A stretch of DNA of 64,000 nucleotides from Cohnella faecalis (GCF_003570905.1 NZ_QXJM01000030.1:1-64000); one strand, 5' to 3'. Counted from the stretch's first letter, positions 1 to 10,957 are shown. The notes: generated by a model not told the origin, from the letters alone. Numbers and translations are program-made.

Positions 1-54
1 CCACAACCTCGAATGAGTAATATTCGTCTACCTTTGGTATTAATTGCTTTGAAG

Positions 55-86
55 CCCTGAAGTCTCTCAGACTTCAGGGATTTTTT
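55..86 (+). terminator. Rho-independent terminator of an upstream gene
   Basis: Perfect 11-bp stem (55-65 with 69-79), 3-nt loop, then a run of six T. It ends a transcript entering the window from the left, whose gene is not visible here. Confidence 0.85.
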
Positions 87-256
87 AATGAGCCCACCGT
101 ATATATCGATTGCCAGAATATTCGATGAAACATCAAGTTAATAGTTTTTTATGTTCTCGTATTGCAAAATTCCAATTTTTTCAACATAATTACAGATGAC
201 ATTAAAAAATGAATTTTTTTATTGAGAATTACAAAAATGAGGAGAATGAATCAGGC

Positions 257-3200
257 ATGAAGAAAAGGTTAAGCGCAATTGTATTGTCATTTGCAATAAT
301 GTTGTCTTCGTTTCAAATAGCCGATGCGGAGCAGACCGTGCCGGAAGCTGTTGCTTCGCAGACAAATAGCGTAAGGTCGGAAGTGCAGAATGGCACCGTA
401 AATAACGACGAGTCCGGTATCAACAGTTTTTTCAGATCAGCAGCTTAAATCTATCAAAGAACGCTTTACTTCGGAGATGCGTTTGCTTTCAGCCTATTAT
501 TACCCCGAGCTTGTCAGCTCGTTAAGCCAAGAAGAATTAACGATTTTTCTTTCCTGGACGATGCAAAGCTAAAAAAATGTATTTACAATTATCTCAGGAC
601 CAGCAAGCCAATCTTGAACGACTAGTCCCGCTCGTCAAACAATATCTCGTTCCTCAAGTAAGTAAAAACATTCAAAGCGAAGCAACGGAAAGAAGCCTAA
701 ACGGAAATTCCAAGGCATCGACATCGATTAACGCAACGGCTGCAGCAGCCTCTACCGAGTACTCTTATTCTCCCAAAGACGCCGGCTTTAATTATCAGCA
801 GTCTTTCGAGGGAGATGTCGACCCCGTTTCGAAATCTTTTAATCAAAGCGACATCGATTTATTTTTGAAAGGTGACGTAGGTTTAGACATCGTTTTGGAA
901 AGAAGCTACAACTCGTCGTCTTCGTTTTTTTCTCGTCCGGTCGTAAGTTGCTGCGACTCAAATCAACCATATGATTTTGTTCAAGATGCGGATCTGAACA
1001 ATACAACAAGCGCGCAGCCTGCATCCTATGGGGTTAACGAAATTGCACCTGGATGGGAATTAAACATTCCAATAATGACTATTGTTATTTTGATAAGTAT
1101 GGTATTTATAAAAAAGAAACAAACAATTCAAAATATGAATTTACAACATTTTATGGGTACAACGTTGGCTATAGTAGATTTCAATTGGATGATGGAAACA
1201 CATATACGTTTGCTTCGAGCACTCTGTTAAACAGCACATATAAAAACGTGACATACTCGGAGACAAAAGACGATTATGTCATTACTGTAGACGATAATGT
1301 TTCCTATTATTTTGATAGAGCGACTATGCGGATTAAAATGAAAAGAAATAAAAAGGGAAATTTCGTCACCTATACCTTCAAAAACTATCCCAGCACATCT
1401 ACGCTTGAAAAATTGACTATCGATCCTTTGGGTCAACCGTTTTACGTGGATATACTGCTTAGCGGAAAAAAAGTATCCGGGTTTCAAGTATTCGATCGAA
1501 CGAATACGCTGATCAAGCATGTGAAATACAATGTGCCGCGAACTACTACAACTACGCCTCTGACCATACGCAAATTGACAAGGGAAACTACAATAGCGGC
1601 AGGCTTGGCTTATTACCAGCTAGAAAGCGTAGTAGATGTCCTTCAGAATAAAACATTAAAAGCGTATACGTACTACAACCCTACTCAGACGCTTGCCGAC
1701 TTTAATTTAGAGGACGACTGGAAATATTTTATCGATCAAAACGGCAACTATATTCTTGATGTCAAAGATCGCAACGGGAATGGCGTAGAGTCGGCAGAAG
1801 TCGTTAGGTTAAATAAGGGTTATTACGGCGAGGTTGCTTATCTGCTGTTAAAGGAAATTACAGATTACACCGGATTCAAGACGACAGTTCAATATTCGAC
1901 CTACGATAGAAGCTGGCCTCAATATACCGATTACGAAGAAAGCGAGCAGAAACGAGGAACTATTAGAAGTTACGGCGATTTGAACTTGTTGCAGTACATA
2001 GGCTATCTACCGGTAGTCAATGTTTTTTATTCGTATACAGATGCAAACGGTCAAACCAAAATTTACACTAACAATTATCAACGAGATTACAGCAGAGCCC
2101 AGGAAATATGGAATCGGCCCAAGAGTGTAACTCCAGCTACGACGTATTTGCCTGCTCATCGGCTTGTTAATGCATCGAGTTATCGGAATGGCGATATTCA
2201 GAGCAGCTCAATGACTCAAATTTACGAGGGTTTTTCGACCAGCGCTAAGCGGGAGTTCAGGGTTACCAGCAAAGGAACGTTCAAATTGCTTTGGGAAAAG
2301 CAAATCAACCAGCTGCCCCAGAACAATTTGAATGTAACTGACGGTTCTAATAACATTTCGTATTCGACTGAGAATATAACCGCTTATCAATATGACGAAG
2401 GAACGAACAAGCCTTATCTCATTAAGTCATTGAACGGGGGACAAGGCAATCTGGTCAATGACTTCGGGAGAAGTCTGCCTGGCAACATTGCTAATTTTGC
2501 GAATATCCAGAAGCTGGAGTATAACGACTACGGCGATGTGATTTATAAAGAAGACACGCTTGGCAATAAGATGACGGCGCAATACGATGGGATTAAACAT
2601 CAAGTCAGCTATCAGTCTATCGTTTCGGCGGATGGGAAATCGAAAACCGAAAATACGTTTGAATATAACACAGACTCGACTATAAAAAAAATAACTACAA
2701 AACAAACCTATAACGATCCTGCGACACAGTTGCCTGTTGTTAAAAGCTCGACAGAGGAATATGTGTCTTACAATGTCAGGAAGATGCCTACGCAAGTGAT
2801 CGTTACAGCGGATGGATCCACGCAAGTCATTAATTACTTGTACGATACGAGAGGGTTTCTGGTAATCAAAGAAACTGTTTCCGTTAAATTATCGGACGGG
2901 ACATTAAAAACGGAAGTATCAAATAGTTATACTTATGATTCATTGAATAGAGTTACATCACAGACCTATCCGGACGGAAGCAAAGTTGTATACACGTACG
3001 ATTCGCTGAACAGGAAACTGAGCGAATCGTTCATCCCTTCTACCGGAGGGGGAACAAGAACGATCCAATATACGTACGATGACTCGAATAGAACGATAAC
3101 TAAGATATTGCCGGATGGCGAGAAGATCATCTCAACGTACACACCTTACGGTACAGAAGAAAAAATACAACGAGCAATCGGATCGAATACCAAAGTAATT

Positions 3201-5693
3201 CAAACCAAGATATTCGACTCTACAGGGATGGTTGTTAAAGCAACGCTGCCATATAACGATCCAACTAAAGGCGAGTATTACAGTTACGGCGAGGACGGTC
3301 AAATTCAGACTGTCACAAACGCACTGGGACAAAGTTCAAATTATTACTACTCGAATTCCGTCACAGCCACGGATGGATCGCTCTCGCTGCCGCAAATGAC
3401 ATCGAAAACGGTCGATCAGGACGGGAAGGAAACATGGAGCTATGCCGATCGAGCGGGAAGAGTGGTCAAGCAAGTAGAAAAAAGCGGCAGCAAAACTAGA
3501 ACAACGCTGCAAGATTACAATGGCGCGGGTCAAGTTACCAAGAGGCAAGTTATTTCAAACGGTCAGCTCCAAACAACCTGGTTTGAATACGATGCAGTAG
3601 GAAATTTGATTTATGTTAGAGATGAGAAAGGTCAACAGTACAAGTATACCTACAACTCGTCGAATCAGCTTGAAAGCATTTCAATTAACGGTGTATTGCA
3701 AAACCAGAAGCAATATAATGAGCTTGGATGGCTTCTAAAAAGCACAAATGCAAACGGACAAGCTAAAAACTATCAGTACAGAACTAACGGTCTGGTCGAG
3801 AAGGTTATTGACGAAGAGGGGCAAATCTCTAATTATTCGTATACCCCGTATAATGAGCAGGAACGGCTTTCCGTTAAAAATGCAACGGGGACGGAGCTGT
3901 ATTGGCTTCAAAATACATTCGATCCGACGTCAAGGCTCGTAACGGGAATAACCAACAGTGAAAACGAGACTTTGACGTATCGTTACGACAGCTGGAAGCA
4001 CCTTGATCAACAGACGGTTGCCGGGAAAAAATATTCATTTGCTTACGATGCTTTTGACCGCTTATCCACCGTTGTATACCCTGACAATGCGGCCGTCAAC
4101 TATTCGTATGATGCCTTAAATCGAATTTCAACCGTATCTTATCCTGACATGGGTGTCGTGAGCTACGGATACAATGTAAGCCAGAACGCCAATAAATATA
4201 CCGTCACTTATCCTAATGGACTTGTGCAGGAGAAATTGATCGACGGCTTCGACGAGCTTGTCTCGGTAACCCATTCCCGCTCGTCATCTGCTCCCGAATG
4301 GACGGAGAGCTTCGGGTTTGACTCATTTGGCAATATTGAAACCATTAATCGCAACGGACAAATATTTAACTATTTGTATGACGGACTGAATCGCATATCC
4401 ACGGATGTTTCATCACAAAAGGAATATCATTATGATGATCGGGGCAACATTCAATCCTTTGAGCAAAACGGTCAAACGTATTCCTTTGCCTATGATAATT
4501 CGAACAGACTAACTCAAGCAGCGTTGCCATCGAATACGATTAATTTCACTTATGATAATCGTGGAAACAGACTTACCGCCAATAGTGACACATATACTTA
4601 TAATTCTCTTGATCAATTAAAGACGTTCACTAACGGAACCAATCAGGCGTTGTATACTTATTATGGAGACGGGTTGAGGGCAACCAAGAAGGTAAACGGC
4701 GTATTAACTCGATTTGTCTACTTGAATGGACGTGTGATCGATGAACTAGATTCCAACGGAAACAGCAAAGCTCGAAATATATGGGGCAATGAGCTGATTT
4801 TCAGAAAAGACAATGCAACAAATCAAAAAGGGTACTATTCGTACAATGGGCATGGCGATGTAGTCCGGATAACCGATGCTGCCGGAACGGCCATTAATTC
4901 CTATGACTACGACATTTGGGGGAATATCACAAGCCAAACGGAAGGGATGTCCAACCCTTTCAAATATACCGGCGAGATCCAGGATGACGAATCGGGCTTG
5001 ATTTATTTACGAGCCAGGTATTATGATCCAAGTATTGGAAGGTTCATTAATGAGGATAGCTATGAGGGGCAGATTGATAATCCGCTGACGTTGAACTTGT
5101 ATACGTATGTGGGCAATAATCCATTAATATATTCAGACCCATCAGGACATTTTTGGGAAACTATTGTAGATGTAATGAGTATCGGATGGAGTGCCGTTGA
5201 TTTATGGAATGACCCTAGTTGGAGTAATGCAGGGTTCTTAGCTTGGGATATTGCGGCAACAATTATACCTTTTGCCCCAGGTTCATATGTGCTAAAAGTA
5301 GGTAAAATAACGTTTAAAAGCGGCGAGGAAGCTACATCCTACTACAATAAACTTAAGAAAACACAAGACATTACTTGGAGCCCATATAAAAACAAACATA
5401 CTTTGGATAGTAAAGTGAAGTGGGACAAAAAGGCTATTCAAAGTACAAAAACTGGTTCAGCGAAGTATAAGCCTGGGATCGATAACGAAATGCTAGAAAG
5501 AATTACATGGGATCAAGGTAAAATAGTAAAAGATAGTAACGGATCTACGTGGAAAATACTAGAGTTCGATGACATTGTAGGTGCTTATCTCGGTAAAGAA
5601 ACAAAATATGTGGTGGTAAAAGAAAGTGGGGGTACAATACATGGACATCCTATTAGCGAAGAAGAAGCTAAAGCCTATTTGAAAAAATCGTAA
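257..5693 (+). CDS. WapA/RHS-type polymorphic toxin (YD-repeat protein), 5' part frameshifted
   Basis: Secreted or wall-associated RHS protein that delivers a C-terminal toxin to neighbouring cells. ATG 257 follows GGAG at 241-244 and opens a signal peptide (MKKRLSAIVLS...ADA). The reading frame changes near 416-440, near 569 and near 1060. The stretch from 1053 on is continuous for 1,546 codons. Tens of YD repeats (YDSLNR, YTYDSLNRK) run from about 2.9 to 5.1 kb. The core ends with the RHS hallmark ESGLIYLRARYYDPSIGRF and DPSGH near 5.14 kb. After it come a hydrophobic pre-toxin stretch (about 5.15-5.30 kb) and a variable tip of about 130 residues ending in IHGHPI; I cannot assign the tip to a toxin family. 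The immunity gene follows 12 bp later. The three frame changes mean either a pseudogene or sequence errors; the intact core and toxin argue for recent damage or error. Confidence 0.85.
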
Positions 5694-5705
5694 AGGAGGG
5701 ATAAC

Positions 5706-5984
5706 ATGTTTGAAGGAATTGATTTTAGCCCAGGCTTAGTAACTTACAATGAAACACAAAACCCAAACTATTTGCATGAAGAAGATCTATTTCAGGTTTC
5801 ATACAATGAAGACATGTATGTACTTGACTTAGGGTGGTATGGAAATGAATTTGCATTAATGTTGATTAGACAGTTAGACTGGTCAAACCCGATATGGGAA
5901 AAAAGAACTTCAGATTTACTTGAACTTGAGCCTTTAATGCGTGAATGTGTTGTGTATGTAAAGAAACTACTTATGTTGAATTAA
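5706..5984 (+). CDS. Putative cognate immunity protein of the RHS toxin
   Basis: 92-residue acidic cytosolic protein, no signal peptide or membrane segment. ATG 5706 sits behind a very strong AAAGGAGGG site at 5693-5701 and only 12 bp after the toxin stop, the standard toxin/immunity arrangement in RHS loci. I do not recognise the family. Aromatic- and acid-rich (LDLGWYGNEFALMLIRQLDW), which fits a protein binding a basic toxin tip. Role inferred from position only. Confidence 0.7.
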   Translation: MFEGIDFSPGLVTYNETQNPNYLHEEDLFQVSYNEDMYVLDLGWYGNEFALMLIRQLDWSNPIWEKRTSDLLELEPLMRECVVYVKKLLMLN

Positions 5985-6262
5985 CTGAATAACTTGTTTT
6001 TGGTCGAAATGAAAAGGGGCCGAAACGGCCTATGAACGGAATCAGGGCATTGGATCCACTACTTCATCTTCCTTCGATGTTCCGGCATCGTAATCGGGAT
6101 AAGTGAGGTGGGGTTACCAAGCCCTTTCGTTTTGATCGGGACAAGTTTCGGCTAATTTCATTTTGAGATCGATTTGCGTTCCTTCCGTCCAAAAGCACTG
6201 TAAACTGGGCTTTGAAAGACGAAATTTAAACTGGTAGGGGCTTTTTTAGCCACCCATCGAGC
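5985..6262. other. Gene-free spacer with an inverted pre-toxin remnant
   Basis: No credible coding frame. Around 6170-6225 the minus strand matches the element found in direct orientation at 8.1 and 9.7 kb (the hallmark TTTCGTCTTTCAAAGC reads on the minus strand). This is an inverted scrap of the shared cassette-boundary sequence. Confidence 0.55.
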
Positions 6263-6889
6263 TGCTCTTCAGGAAAGACAATGCAACATATCAAAAAGGG
6301 TACTATTCGTACAATGGGCATGGCGATGTAGTCCGGATAACTGTTGCTGCCGGAGCGGTCTTCCTATAACTACGACATTTGGGAAAATGTTACTAGCCAA
6401 ACGGCAGGGATGTCCAATCCCTTCAAATATACTGGCGAGATCCAGGACGACGAATCAGGTTTAATTTATCTACGGGTCAGTATTATGATCCTCCTGTTGG
6501 TCGATTTATTAATGAGGAAACGTATGAGGGGCATTGATGATCCTTTAACGTTGAATCTTTATACGTATGTGGGGGATAATCCATTTATTTACACCGACCC
6601 ATCAGGTCATAAATGGAAGTTGGCGAGAGATGTATGGAATTTTGTTTCCGGCTCAGCTTCGAAATCGTACCAATATGTAAAAGATCAGCATACATCGTGG
6701 GAAAAAGGATTGAGCTATTGGACTCTAGGTATGTCAGATCCGTTTTTTGCTTCAGCAAAAAATTCAATCGTGTTAACAAATAACCCAAACGGGGCAACCG
6801 GTTTTTATGCCAAGGCAGTAGAATTTTTAGTTAATCAGGGTTACAAATTTATAAAAAACGGAGATTATTGGAGTGCTGTGAAAAAATAA
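6263..6889 (+). pseudogene. Orphan RHS C-terminal cassette (core end plus alternative toxin tip), decayed
   Basis: Positions 6263-6345 repeat the end of the intact RHS core (compare 4796-4880) almost base for base. The copy continues through SNPFKYTGEIQDDESGLIYLR, TLNLYTYVGDNP and DPSGH to a new tip from about 6608. It has no start codon or 5' part. Within the RYYDP...FINEE stretch it carries compensating indels: one base lost near 6480 and two near 6530. A further deletion lies near 6360. The tip (about 95 residues, HKWKLARDVWNF...) differs from that of the intact gene. This is a silent cassette of the kind that can recombine onto the main RHS gene; function unknown. Confidence 0.75.
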
Positions 6890-6903
6890 GTCGAGGTGAT
6901 ACG

Positions 6904-7848
6904 ATGGATTTCCATATTGGTTCAAGCAGAGTGATCAAACAAATTGTTAGATCAATAAATTCGTTTCAAGAAGATAGGATTAAATCTTTTCAAGGGGGAC
7001 ACCTCGTAAAGAAAAATGAGACATTTGTTGATTTAATGAAAGTGGACTATCTCAATGAAATCAGCATTCTTGAACAGATATTCGTTCTGGAAGAGAGATT
7101 TAATATTCGATTCTTCACGTTCAATTGGCCCGAAGGATTTCGCTATGAATCCTCCTTTTTTGCATATATTGTTTTCGATAATTCCAAGACTAAACACAGA
7201 TATGAACAAAACTATTTTACGATTAAGATTGAGCAGGATGCTCTAAACAAGGAACGACACCGGGTATTCTTTATTCCCGGTACTTCAAATCGAGAAGTGA
7301 CGATTCCAGAAGCTTTTGAGATACTGAATAAAAAAAGCGACGTAGCTTCGGCTCCCCTGCTCAACAGAGAGTTGCTACAACTTGGTGAATTAACGATTGG
7401 TGACCTGGAGGCCTTGGGCAGAAACATAGTTGATGATGAATCCGCTATTGAATTATCGGGGAGCCCTGGGCAACAAAAAAGTATTAATGCGTACCTCCAG
7501 CTCTTAAAAATCAAACACGATTTTATTTTATTGAAAAGAATTGAAGAATCCGGACATGCCTTCATTGAAGGAAAGCTAGCATTTGAAGCATATTATATTC
7601 CACGCTTAAAAGTAGCGTATCGGGAAATAGAAAAAAACGAATTAACCATTCGAATCATTAACAGCGATACTAAAACAATTCGAATCGTTCATTATCACAG
7701 GGAGTACTCGTTGCAGCAGTTATTTCAATTTGCAAATCTAAAAACGGAAGTAGAAGATGAGTTTGAACTGTTGTTAACGTTTTCAGTTTATGACTTAAAT
7801 GTTATAGCTCTATTAGCTGAAAATGTGTATGAGAGCGAAAAGAGATAA
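6904..7848 (+). CDS. Putative immunity protein of the orphan RHS tip
   Basis: 314-residue cytosolic protein. ATG 6904 follows GAGGTGAT at good spacing and lies 14 bp after the orphan toxin stop. I do not recognise the family. No signal peptide or transmembrane stretch is seen. Composition is acidic/aromatic with alternating strand-like segments. Immunity function is inferred from position behind a toxin tip; it is longer than most immunity proteins, so another role is possible. Confidence 0.6.
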   Translation: MDFHIGSSRVIKQIVRSINSFQEDRIKSFQGGHLVKKNETFVDLMKVDYLNEISILEQIFVLEERFNIRFFTFNWPEGFRYESSFFAYIVFDNSKTKHRYEQNYFTIKIEQDALNKERHRVFFIPGTSNREVTIPEAFEILNKKSDVASAPLLNRELLQLGELTIGDLEALGRNIVDDESAIELSGSPGQQKSINAYLQLLKIKHDFILLKRIEESGHAFIEGKLAFEAYYIPRLKVAYREIEKNELTIRIINSDTKTIRIVHYHREYSLQQLFQFANLKTEVEDEFELLLTFSVYDLNVIALLAENVYESEKR

Positions 7849-8267
7849 AATTCCGAGGGCACAGTACAAAATTTGTGTCTAACGAAATAAATCTGATCCT
7901 TATGGCCGGACAAACGGTTTTCCTCTAAGTTGATTTTTCCCGTAAGAGTGGCTTGCAGACTTTCAAGCCGCCATGCGGTAAAACAGCGGACAACCCACCA
8001 TTGTCCCAGCGGCTGAGCACAACCCTACCAGCCCAGCCGCCCCATTTTCCTCTTTTGCTTTTGTTCAATAATCTCTTTTGCCTTGCGTTTGGGGCGGGAC
8101 TGACGAAGCAAACGTGCCGGGAAGGGATTTCGTCTTTCAAAGCGGTTTACAGGAGGAAGGCCGGAAGACCACGCAAATCGGTTGAACTGAAGGAACCGCC
8201 GAATATCATGATTGATACTAACTCGTATAACGTACTCAAACTGGAAATACGCTTGGAAGAGGTACTC
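7849..8267 (+). repeat. Pre-toxin remnant, copy A, in a gene-free stretch
   Basis: No functional gene. Positions about 8030-8195 are a copy of the element also seen at about 8540-8690 and 9585-9750. Shared blocks include ACGAAGCANACGTGCC, GATTTCGTCTTTCAAAGCGG and, with copy C only, CGGTTGAACTGA. In one frame it reads GTDEANVPGRDF, matching GSNEADVPIRDR at the head of the orphan toxin at 8.6 kb. It is therefore a scrap of the conserved coding region just upstream of RHS toxin tips. Confidence 0.6.
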
Positions 8268-8492
8268 ATGAAAATAATGAACTATAAGTTTGTATTTTAC
8301 TCGACAGTCTTTATTTTTGTTGCTTTGTTTTTTTTCTTGAATAATGACTGGGAGCATAGAGTGGCCTTATTACTTTTAGCTACTGTACTTTTTGGAATAA
8401 TAAGATTTGCGCCAAGAAAATTAGTTGGAATCTCTGTAATTATCGTATTCATCGTATTTAGGATTATTGATATGCTACTAATATCGCAGTAA
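8268..8492 (+). CDS. Small three-helix membrane protein, possibly an orphan immunity protein
   Basis: 74 residues (MKIMNYKFVFYS...). ATG 8268 is preceded by AAGAGG at 8257-8262. Three hydrophobic segments fill nearly the whole chain (about residues 7-22, 28-45 and 50-70), so it is an inner-membrane protein. It follows pre-toxin remnant copy A, the place where an immunity gene sits in the neighbouring cassettes. Family not recognised; the immunity role is inferred. Confidence 0.5.
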   Translation: MKIMNYKFVFYSTVFIFVALFFFLNNDWEHRVALLLLATVLFGIIRFAPRKLVGISVIIVFIVFRIIDMLLISQ

Positions 8493-8567
8493 ATATATGT
8501 ACCTGCTAAAATTGACTTCTTACGAAGTCTAGCCGAACCGCGAGAAATCCGCCCTATTTTCCACGTT

Positions 8568-9125
8568 TTGCTTTTGTCTACCCTGATTTTCCCTTTCATT
8601 TGGGATGGATCTAACGAAGCAGACGTGCCGATAAGGGATCGTCTTTCTAATCAGTTTACAGTAGGAAGAGCACTAGCCACCGCTAACCTTACACCTTGGG
8701 GGAAATTGTTTAAGGCTGGAAAAATTGCGATGCTTCTTGTTAAAGTTGGTTCAAAGGGCGAAGATGTTGTTACCGGATTCAGGACATTCGATGAATTAAA
8801 GAAAGTCCTCGGTTCTGCAGGCGAGAATAAAGCATGGTACCATATTGTGGAACAAAGCCAAGTTGCCAAATACGGATTTAGCGTTGGGGATATCCAGAAT
8901 CTAAATAATGTCGTCGCTATTCCTTCGGGGTACAGTGGTAGTGTTCACTCCAAAATAAGTGGATTCTACAGTTCGAAGCAGCCATTTACTAATGGGAAAA
9001 CTGTTCGTGAGTGGTTATCTGGAAAGAGTTTTGAATACCAGTTTGAATTTGGGCTACAACAACTAAAAAAATATGGGACAGTTGAGCAAACTTCAAATGG
9101 GTGGGTATTTAAGCTATTCGAGTGA
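8568..9125 (+). CDS. Orphan RHS toxin tip, HNH/EndoVII-like nuclease candidate
   Basis: About 185 residues, lacking the RHS core and any convincing RBS (TTG at 8568), so probably a silent cassette. The head (GSNEADVPIRDR...TPWGKLFKAGK) is the pre-toxin region. The tail carries AWYHIVEQSQVAKYGF, then IQNLNNVVAIPSG, VHSKISGFYSSKQPF, TVREWLSGKSFEYQFEFG. This pattern is common at the ends of Bacillus/Paenibacillus RHS proteins (WHHIVEQSQ... VH.KISG.YSSK...). The conserved HIVEQ, Asn pair and VH resemble HNH/EndoVII-fold nuclease toxins; the nuclease assignment is an inference. The immunity gene overlaps or follows immediately. Confidence 0.65.
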   Translation: MLLSTLIFPFIWDGSNEADVPIRDRLSNQFTVGRALATANLTPWGKLFKAGKIAMLLVKVGSKGEDVVTGFRTFDELKKVLGSAGENKAWYHIVEQSQVAKYGFSVGDIQNLNNVVAIPSGYSGSVHSKISGFYSSKQPFTNGKTVREWLSGKSFEYQFEFGLQQLKKYGTVEQTSNGWVFKLFE

Positions 9126-9139
9126 TAGGAGCTGATACT

Positions 9140-9484
9140 TTGGAGTTAGTCCAAAAACAGATCAACGATTTCATTGATGCTGCAATTCAGCATGGTGAAT
9201 GTACTGAAATTGGAAATAGTAAGCTCGGAAATAAATTTTATAAAAAAATCATGATGTCATCGGAAGTTATCAAGTCAAGCGAGAAAGGAAAAGAAGTCTT
9301 TTTAGAGCTTATGAAACATCCCAACATTTCTGTGAGGTTGTGGAGTGCAAGTTTTGCATATCAAAATAATCCAATTGAAGCAGAACAAGTACTTCAAGAC
9401 ATTATAGGAATTAAAAAGTCGCTCGTTTCATTCACTGCTGAAATAACTCTCAACGAATTGAAATCAGGAAGATTATTGATGTAA
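9140..9484 (+). CDS. DUF2019-like immunity protein
   Basis: 114 residues if started at TTG 9140, chosen because AGGAG at 9127-9131 is 8 nt upstream; a GTG at 9122 overlaps the toxin stop but has no RBS. The central segment (LMKHPNISVRLWSASFAYQNNPIEAEQVLQDI) matches the HEAT-like DUF2019 pattern (HPN..VRLWAA... EA..VL..I), a family repeatedly found as immunity partners of RHS toxins. Position directly behind the nuclease-like tip supports this. Confidence 0.75.
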   Translation: MELVQKQINDFIDAAIQHGECTEIGNSKLGNKFYKKIMMSSEVIKSSEKGKEVFLELMKHPNISVRLWSASFAYQNNPIEAEQVLQDIIGIKKSLVSFTAEITLNELKSGRLLM

Positions 9485-9862
9485 AGATTTTAATTACATG
9501 AGGTTTCCCTACCGGTAGGATCGAGCTAGGAGCCGCCCTGTTAGGATGGCTTCCCTCGTCCTACCACACCATTTTGCAAGCCGAAGCGCCCGCGCCAGCT
9601 TCCCGGCGCGGCCGCCCCGTTTTCGCTTATCCGTTTTTCTCAACCGTTTGGGGACGTGGCTGGCGAAGTGGACGTGCCTAAGTAGGGATTTCGTCTTTCA
9701 AAGCGGTTTACTTTAGGAAGGCTGGAAGATCACGCAATTCGGTTGAACTGATCGTGGTTAGAAGAGGACTCTATAATTCCAGACAACCAACTACATTACG
9801 GTCAGTCACTTGTTCTTTAGAAGATTTGGCGTTTTGAATTCTTAAGCTTGGGGGTATTCTCA
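9485..9862 (+). repeat. Pre-toxin remnant, copy C, in a gene-free stretch
   Basis: No gene. Positions about 9585-9750 align with copy A at 8030-8195 (shared GGGATTTCGTCTTTCAAAGC, GGAAGGC.GGAAGA, CGGTTGAACTGA). In its coding frame it is interrupted by a stop. It shows that a further RHS cassette once lay here and was replaced by the following HEPN gene. Confidence 0.55.
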
Positions 9863-10753
9863 GTGAAGTTAGAATTTAAAGATGAGATGTTAATTCCTAA
9901 TGGTGATGTCTATTATTCAATTTACGAACTTGAAAATTGGTTAAGAAGGATCAGTCTAAGTGTTTATATGATGGAATATGGCGATTTATGGTTAGAAAAT
10001 GTGCCGAAGAGAGTATATGAAAGATATATGCAACGTAGTACAAAAACTAATGAAATATACTATTTCGATGCTGACAGTGAAGACAACTTAATTTGGTCTT
10101 TGACTCATTCTGAATTATCTGAACTCTTATTAAATCCTAAAGTGTGGGATAGAGTTCATATGGTAATAGGATTTACTAACGAAAGATTTAAACAAAAATT
10201 ATTTGAATTAAGAGAGATAAGAAATATTCTTGCTCATAATAGAGCATTGTCTGAAAGAACAGCTGTCATAGTTCAAGGCATTATTGAATCAATGCATCTC
10301 GCTGTTGATAAGTTTAAGCAAAATTATTTGTACACTGGAAACTTTGAAATTTTACATTCGGGAAACGATAAAATTGGAGACTATTTTGTTGATAAGATGG
10401 ATGAACATGATCCATCCAACTTCCAGTCGTTTATAAGTGTTGATAAAGATTTGTTCTCTATTGCCTGTTTACCTGTAGAAAGGGAAGGCAAATATCCCAG
10501 CGCATATAAATTATTAAATTGTTATAAGGATGTCCTCGATAGCATATTAGCTATTCAAGTTAATAAATCTGGGGATGAATATCTCATTACTTTCCCTAAA
10601 AAAGTCTCATTAGATAATATTAAGCGTATAGTAGATAGGTTTACAAGAAATGATCCTGTCTGGACAAATAGAAGATTTGAAGATCAACACCCTAAATACA
10701 TTTGTAATCCTAAAATTTGGTTTTACGAAAATAATAAGCCCATTGAGGAATAA
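9863..10753 (+). CDS. Swt1-like HEPN-domain protein
   Basis: 296 residues from GTG 9863, selected because GGGGG at 9850-9854 gives 8-nt spacing. The N-terminal half reads like Swt1-type HEPN (ELENWLRRISLSVYMMEYG, ENLIWSLTHSELSELLL, KLFELREIRNILAHNR). It keeps the catalytic HEPN signature RNxxxH as RNILAH. HEPN proteins with this motif are usually metal-independent RNases in toxin-antitoxin, abortive-infection or RHS systems. The C-terminal half (about residues 170-296) is unrecognised. It sits directly after a pre-toxin remnant in AT-rich DNA, so it could be a defence effector or part of a former toxin cassette. Confidence 0.65.
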   Translation: MKLEFKDEMLIPNGDVYYSIYELENWLRRISLSVYMMEYGDLWLENVPKRVYERYMQRSTKTNEIYYFDADSEDNLIWSLTHSELSELLLNPKVWDRVHMVIGFTNERFKQKLFELREIRNILAHNRALSERTAVIVQGIIESMHLAVDKFKQNYLYTGNFEILHSGNDKIGDYFVDKMDEHDPSNFQSFISVDKDLFSIACLPVEREGKYPSAYKLLNCYKDVLDSILAIQVNKSGDEYLITFPKKVSLDNIKRIVDRFTRNDPVWTNRRFEDQHPKYICNPKIWFYENNKPIEE

Positions 10754-10769
10754 GCAACTATTTCTTACA

Positions 10770-10957
10770 AGCCTAGTTTGGAAAAACTTGCAGGCGACAG
10801 CAGGGTCTTACTCGAGATATTTCCCTAAAACCTTCTCCATCTATTCCACCTGCAGGAATAGATGTTATTTAGCTGAAAAACTAATTCATGAACGTCTTTC
10901 TCAGTATAGAATTAATCCTAGTAGAGAATTTTTAAGGCTCCCTATAGGGACGTGATA
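10770..10957 (+). pseudogene. Remnant of a GIY-YIG (T5orf172-type) nuclease
   Basis: In the otherwise gene-free gap between two genes, one frame ends CYLAEKLIHERLSQYRINPS then REFLRLP and stops at about 10957. The pattern AE.LIH.RL..YR..P.REFF is the C-terminal hallmark of T5orf172/GIY-YIG domains. No N-terminal half or start is present, so this is a fragment. Confidence 0.5.

Noticed and set aside
1..50. C-terminal end of an upstream gene
   Set aside because: Too short to choose a frame; only the terminator is safe.
7953..8492. 179-residue protein reading through pre-toxin remnant A
   Set aside because: First 105 codons are remnant sequence; only the last 74 codons have a proper RBS and sensible membrane protein sequence.
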